Source: Malania oleifera (Eukaryota > Streptophyta > Magnoliopsida > Santalales > Ximeniaceae). From it: a DNA stretch of 64,000 bases. Shown here one piece after another: positions 59,733-64,000 of this stretch. Made by a program: the position numbers and the translations under genes. Under the pieces are notes generated by a model. That model saw only the letters and a list, made by a program, of their open reading frames with translations. It made no database searches and was not told the DNA's origin. The stretch is from contig NC_080423.1 of NCBI RefSeq assembly GCF_029873635.1, forward strand, positions 104,575,773 through 104,639,772. The letters are read 5' to 3'. How positions within the stretch are numbered: position 1 is the first letter of the stretch; every line of letters begins with the position of its first letter.

Positions 59733-61080
59733 TATTGACTCTATGAGTCTGATCCCGTTTTGATTATAACAAAACCATGTTTCTCACCTATGCACTAAGC
59801 TTCTTGAACAGGTTCATCCTTAACATGCACTGATGGTAGAAACTCAAGGAAACCATACGGACTGCAAAGATCATGCTTCATATATATGACATCCGAAGAA
59901 GCAAAAGAATGAAGATCTATTTGATATTGTATTTGCATTCATTTTTTGCTTGATCTGTAATATAATATGGTCTGTAATAATTGCATTACATGCAGGATAG
60001 GACTAAATGCTCAAGACCATAGATTGACCTTAAGGATCACTGTTCGGTCGATCGACACCGGATTTTTGGGACTAAGTAAAAAGACCTTAGATAGACCCTA
60101 AGTCCTTGTACAAACACTTAGAATAATCCCCACTATCAACTATGTAATCAGGGGTGAATTTAAATTAAAATCTGAACCTTAGCTTAAAATTGTAAGGGCT
60201 TCGGATGACCAAACTAGGCAAGGTAAAATGCCTCCGTCGACCAAACGTAGAAAAGTCAAATAGTTGACCAGACTTCGGGCGACCGAACCAAAATGAACTG
60301 AGTGTTCACGGCTGACCGAATTCAAATCCTGACTTTTTCCAACATCCTCGGGTGCCCGAACTTCATGTTCATTTCCACTTCGGGTGACCGAACTTAAGTC
60401 TGGGCGAGTGAACCTCAGACATTTTGGAAAATCGCCCTAACCTTAGCAAACCGAATGTTTCACTAGGCACTCGAACCTCAAAAGTACCTTTTCTACATAT
60501 GTCTGTTCAGGCAATCGAGCCTATAGCTCGGTCAACCTGAAACTCTCGGGTTGTATATTTTTACTGCTATAATTAAGGGTAATTGGGGTTAAAACTCAAA
60601 TTAAACATTTTTAATATTCCCCATTGTATCCCAACGGTTACTTTTTGAGTCCCACATAAATATACTACTTCATTTAACTCAATTAGCAAGTTGATTAGCA
60701 AAAGTGATTATAATTTTTTCTATTAAATTTTTCATAGTCTTTTTCTATACTATTTTCATTCCAAGCTCATATTTGTGAAAACGTTCATTTATATTCTCTT
60801 GTAAACATCTTTTGAGATTAAGTGTTGGTTTTATTTGTTCTCATCTCTTGCAAATCAATTGCAAGATAGAAGGGAAGTGATTGTGGTGATTGCATACATT
60901 TTTACAAATCCTTTCTTTGGCAAATACTCTCTCATATGCATACATTTTGAAAAACTATTTTTTGAGAGTTTTGCTTGTTTGATCTTTCCCATAGTATTTA
61001 ATAGATAAATATTTGATTGGAAAGATCCTGATTTTAGCTTGCTAGTCTTGGCATTTGTATTGTAGTAACCGGAAAAAAAA

Positions 61081-61127
<47 letters not shown>

Positions 61128-61182
61128 TAATAAAATAAAATTAATTAATTAAATTAATAAGTAAAATGAACACTCTGATATG

Positions 61183-61235
<53 letters not shown>

Positions 61236-64000
61236 GTATGAAAGCTTCTTAAAGAAGCTTTACTTTACTTTACTTTACTTTACTTTACTTAAGGTTTATT
61301 ATATATATATTATTAAATTAACACAAACTTCTTTAAGAAGCTTTGAAGGTAAAATCCAAATTTAATTGGATTTTTGGTGGATGTGAGTTCATTCTCTCTC
61401 TCTCACTCTCTCTCTCTTCTCTCTCTCTCTCTCTCTCCTACAACTCTCTCTCTCTTCGATTTCGGGCTAGTTTTACGCCGGATCGACAAACCGAAACCAT
61501 CACGACGCTCCTGGCGAAATTCTCTACAAGTCTGTCGGAACGGATCGTCAGGAAAACGAAATTGGATTTCATCCCAAATCCAAGGTAAGGCTTTATATTC
61601 AATATTTGGATTTTTGACAGTTGAAGAAAGTAATATACGCGTAAAAATACTGAACTTTAATACTGAAAATTTTCAGTTCCAGGGTATTGATTGGGAACGT
61701 TAGGAATCATCCCTAAGTTGAGATAAGATTTTTTAAGTCGAATTTGACTTAGTGGTAGTTATAGAAAATATTGTACGTACGAAAATACTAAATTTTAATT
61801 CTGCGAGTTTTCATTTTCAGGGTATTGAGTTGAGAACCTTGTGGGTACGGGAAAGATTTCTTAGGGCCTTTTCAGGAATCAGGTAAGGGGATAAACTAAG
61901 TTAGTTTTGTTTTGAGAAAATGTATGTATATATATATATAGCATCTGGTTTCAGGAAAAATAAATATATTTATATATATGATTTATATTTGGAAAATACT
62001 GTTTAAATGATGATATGTTGAATACGTAGAAAATTTGTTTAGTGTGGCATGAGTATAAAAATGTTGTGAAATACTGTTTTTTTTTTAATGGGGACGATAT
62101 GGATTTCTATGATGGAAAACCGGCGTACGGGCCAAGATATTTTTATATGTATATGTGATTTGCCGACGTATGGGCCGTACTATGTGGATGAGATTTGCCG
62201 GCGTACGGGCCGTGCTATGTGATTTGCCAGCGTACGGGCTGTGCTATGTGATTTGCCAGCGTACGATCTGTGCTATATGATTTGCCGGCGTACGGGCCGT
62301 GCTATGTGATTTGCCAGCGTACGGGCTGTACTATGTGATTTGCCAGCGTACGATCTGTGCTATATGATTTGCCGGCGTACGGGCCGTGCTATGTTAAAAT
62401 GTGTAATACTGGCGTACGGGCCGATGATTTTTATGATACACGTATATATGTGAAATGATATGATTGATGTGAAAATAAATGATATGAGATATTTATGTAT
62501 CACGGTTTTAGTATATGTATATGATATCAGAACCTGGTTGGCTTGGTCTAGGCTAGTACTTGCACGATACCGTTGCTATGTGTCCATGGTCCTCGTGATC
62601 ATAATATCTTTGTTAACGCCGTTGTACGGAGTGGTGTGAGATTGGATGGTCGATGTGGTTATTTTCAAGAAGTGTGCTGTTATCGCCCCTGGTGTACGGA
62701 CCAGTCTGGGTAGACCCATCGGACCTACAGACTACTGTTTGACTTGGCAGTGGTCGGCCAACCATTGTCAGGTCCCGCCTTCGGACCACACAACCCAGTC
62801 ATGTGGGGGTAATACATGACAACAGCCAACTAACCTACCAGGATTGTTTTATGTTATTATTAGTGTATGAGATGAGATATGTTTATGAAAATGCAGTATA
62901 TTCTGCTATGTGTTGATATGCATATGTTTTCCCATATTTGATAAACAGTATTGAATATGTTATGTATGGTTTATGTAGAACACAGAATACTTATGTTGCC
63001 ACACACTGGTATTAGTTTATTTCCCTTACTGAGAGGTGTCTCACCCCTAAATCTTATACATTTTTTAGGAGCCCCTGATAGGAGAGTGGGAAAAGCCCCG
63101 CTGATCTAGATCAGTTGTTTGCCCTCTTTGGAAGGGTAAGTTTTTGGTAGGGACAGTTAGGTTTTGTGAGGGATTGTCCCTAGATTTCATTTTTGAGATG
63201 TATATACTGTGAGATAGTAATTGTAGTGACTCTGGTATGTGTTATGCACAATATGATGAGATGTATATGATTTTATACTTTCTGCTGCGTAGGCTTCTGC
63301 TGTATGTTTTGTTATATCCCTGGTGCCCACGGGCCAGGTGGATTGTGACCTGCTGAGCTGGGATGTATGATGTGATGATAATTTATTTATATATAAAAAA
63401 TAAATAAATATATATGAAAAAGGAGCAGGTCGTTACATGTATTGCAAGACTTGAAAGCTTGCATACACCATTTGATAAATCTATTACAAGGTTACACCCT
63501 AAAGTATCTGTTGTGATTGTATTTGATAAATTATTTGTTTGATACTTGATTAGGGTTTTGAGGTATTCTTGGATATTCACTTGTTGAATACACTATCTTG
63601 AACTAAGTTTTTCAAGATCTCACCTAAGTATTAAATCCATATCATCTGTGAGTGCATATTTATTTGGATTGTATTGTGGCACATATATGCTTTTGTAGAA
63701 GCGCTTAAAATTGTACGCAAAATTTTATATTCATTGATTATATTCCACGCGTGGCCTGAGGGGGTTTGATCTAGCCCGTAAGGATCAGTTGTTAGGGCCT
63801 TCCCCGCCTCGCAAGGAGAGTTTGTAAAGGTTGAGGTCAGTCCTAGTAATTTGACATGGTTGTAAACGGTGCCGCTCCACTCGTTAAGTGAGCATTAGTG
63901 AAATCCTTGAGCTTGCGAGCTGAGGTGGGGACGTAAGTAGTATTGGCCGAACCTCGATAACATATTCGGTGTCACTTTTACTTTTTCTACATTATATTAT
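59733..64000 (+). mobile_element. SIRE-like copia LTR, split by a solo LTR, running off the window
   Basis: It starts TATTGACTCTATGAGTC, matching the TGTTGACTCTATAAGTC start at 34515 (second base G to A). Pieces are 59733-61060 and 63438-64000. It has an array of CTTCGGGTGACCGAA-like motifs at 60040-60545. The LTR-end block GAAATCCTTGAGCTTGCGAG and TTGGCCGAACCTCGATAAC lies at 63900-63962, the same block seen inverted at 18150-18210. The 3' end and any internal region lie beyond the window. Confidence 0.82.
61061..63437 (+). mobile_element. Tekay-type solo LTR, near copy of 25410-27742 (2.38 kb)
   Basis: It starts TGTAGTAACCGG and ends GGTCGTTACA. TGTAT flanks both sides (61056-61060 and 63438-63442), a perfect 5-bp target duplication. 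By eye it follows the 25410 LTR base for base over long runs. It differs in (AAT)n and (TA)n lengths, lacks the (TG)n tract, and has ten rather than seven CCGGCGTACGGGCCG units (62118-62425). The donor-like site at the second mini-exon is changed (GAGATAAG in place of GAGGTAAG near 61723), while the other splice-like sites are kept. Confidence 0.95.

Noticed and set aside
62118-62425. Regular repeat-spacer pattern that looks like a CRISPR array
   Set aside because: The spacers are themselves repeats of one sequence and the array lies inside a plant LTR. The host is a eukaryote.

Overview
This is nuclear DNA of a flowering plant, probably a eudicot. It shows Ty1/copia and Ty3/gypsy retrotransposons with plant initiator-Met primer sites, hAT elements with plant-type ends, a tRNA-derived SINE, long AT-rich spacers with microsatellites, and one plant-type WD40 gene. 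The window is dominated by nested mobile elements. I can support only one intact host gene, an intronless JINGUBANG-like WD40 gene on the minus strand at 52315-53505.

Layout. 1-4068: decayed copia 3' ends and LTRs. 4069-6245: hAT-like element enclosing a copia fragment. 6423-11853: full-length but broken copia element on the minus strand, with two LTRs and a 5-bp target duplication. 11985-13868: an AAT/ATT hairpin, two related hAT-type MITEs and a SINE. 14456-17016: reverse solo LTR of the gypsy type. 17867-33220: a reverse SIRE-like copia solo LTR split by a gypsy chromovirus of the Tekay/Del type (18235-31490). That gypsy element in turn carries a Tat/Ogre-like solo LTR (19010-22139) and a second Tekay-type solo LTR (25410-27742). 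33460-48873: a further nest with a SIRE-like copia (34515-39049), two reverse gypsy LTRs (39050-about 40872 and 40878-43413) and a hAT transposon with perfect ends and an 8-bp target duplication (44109-48357). 48896-50153: copia solo LTR. 50154-57059: gene-bearing low-copy stretch. 57060-59732: MITE and degenerate repeats. 59733-64000: a third SIRE-like LTR, split by a near copy of the 25410 solo LTR (61061-63437).

Most elements are dead: stops, frameshifts, a mutated reverse transcriptase centre, and at least six single LTRs with matching or near-matching target duplications, which points to frequent LTR-LTR recombination.

The most interesting signal is in the gypsy (Tekay-type) LTRs. Sequence-diverged subfamilies share a 50-bp block followed at once by a splice-acceptor-like site, a 63-68 bp exon-like segment and a donor-like site. 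Two better-preserved subfamilies show further mini-exons upstream. In the one copy with an internal region, an acceptor-like site lies one base before the gag start codon. This suggests a spliced leader that would skip the LTR tail and primer site. It is an inference from sequence alone.
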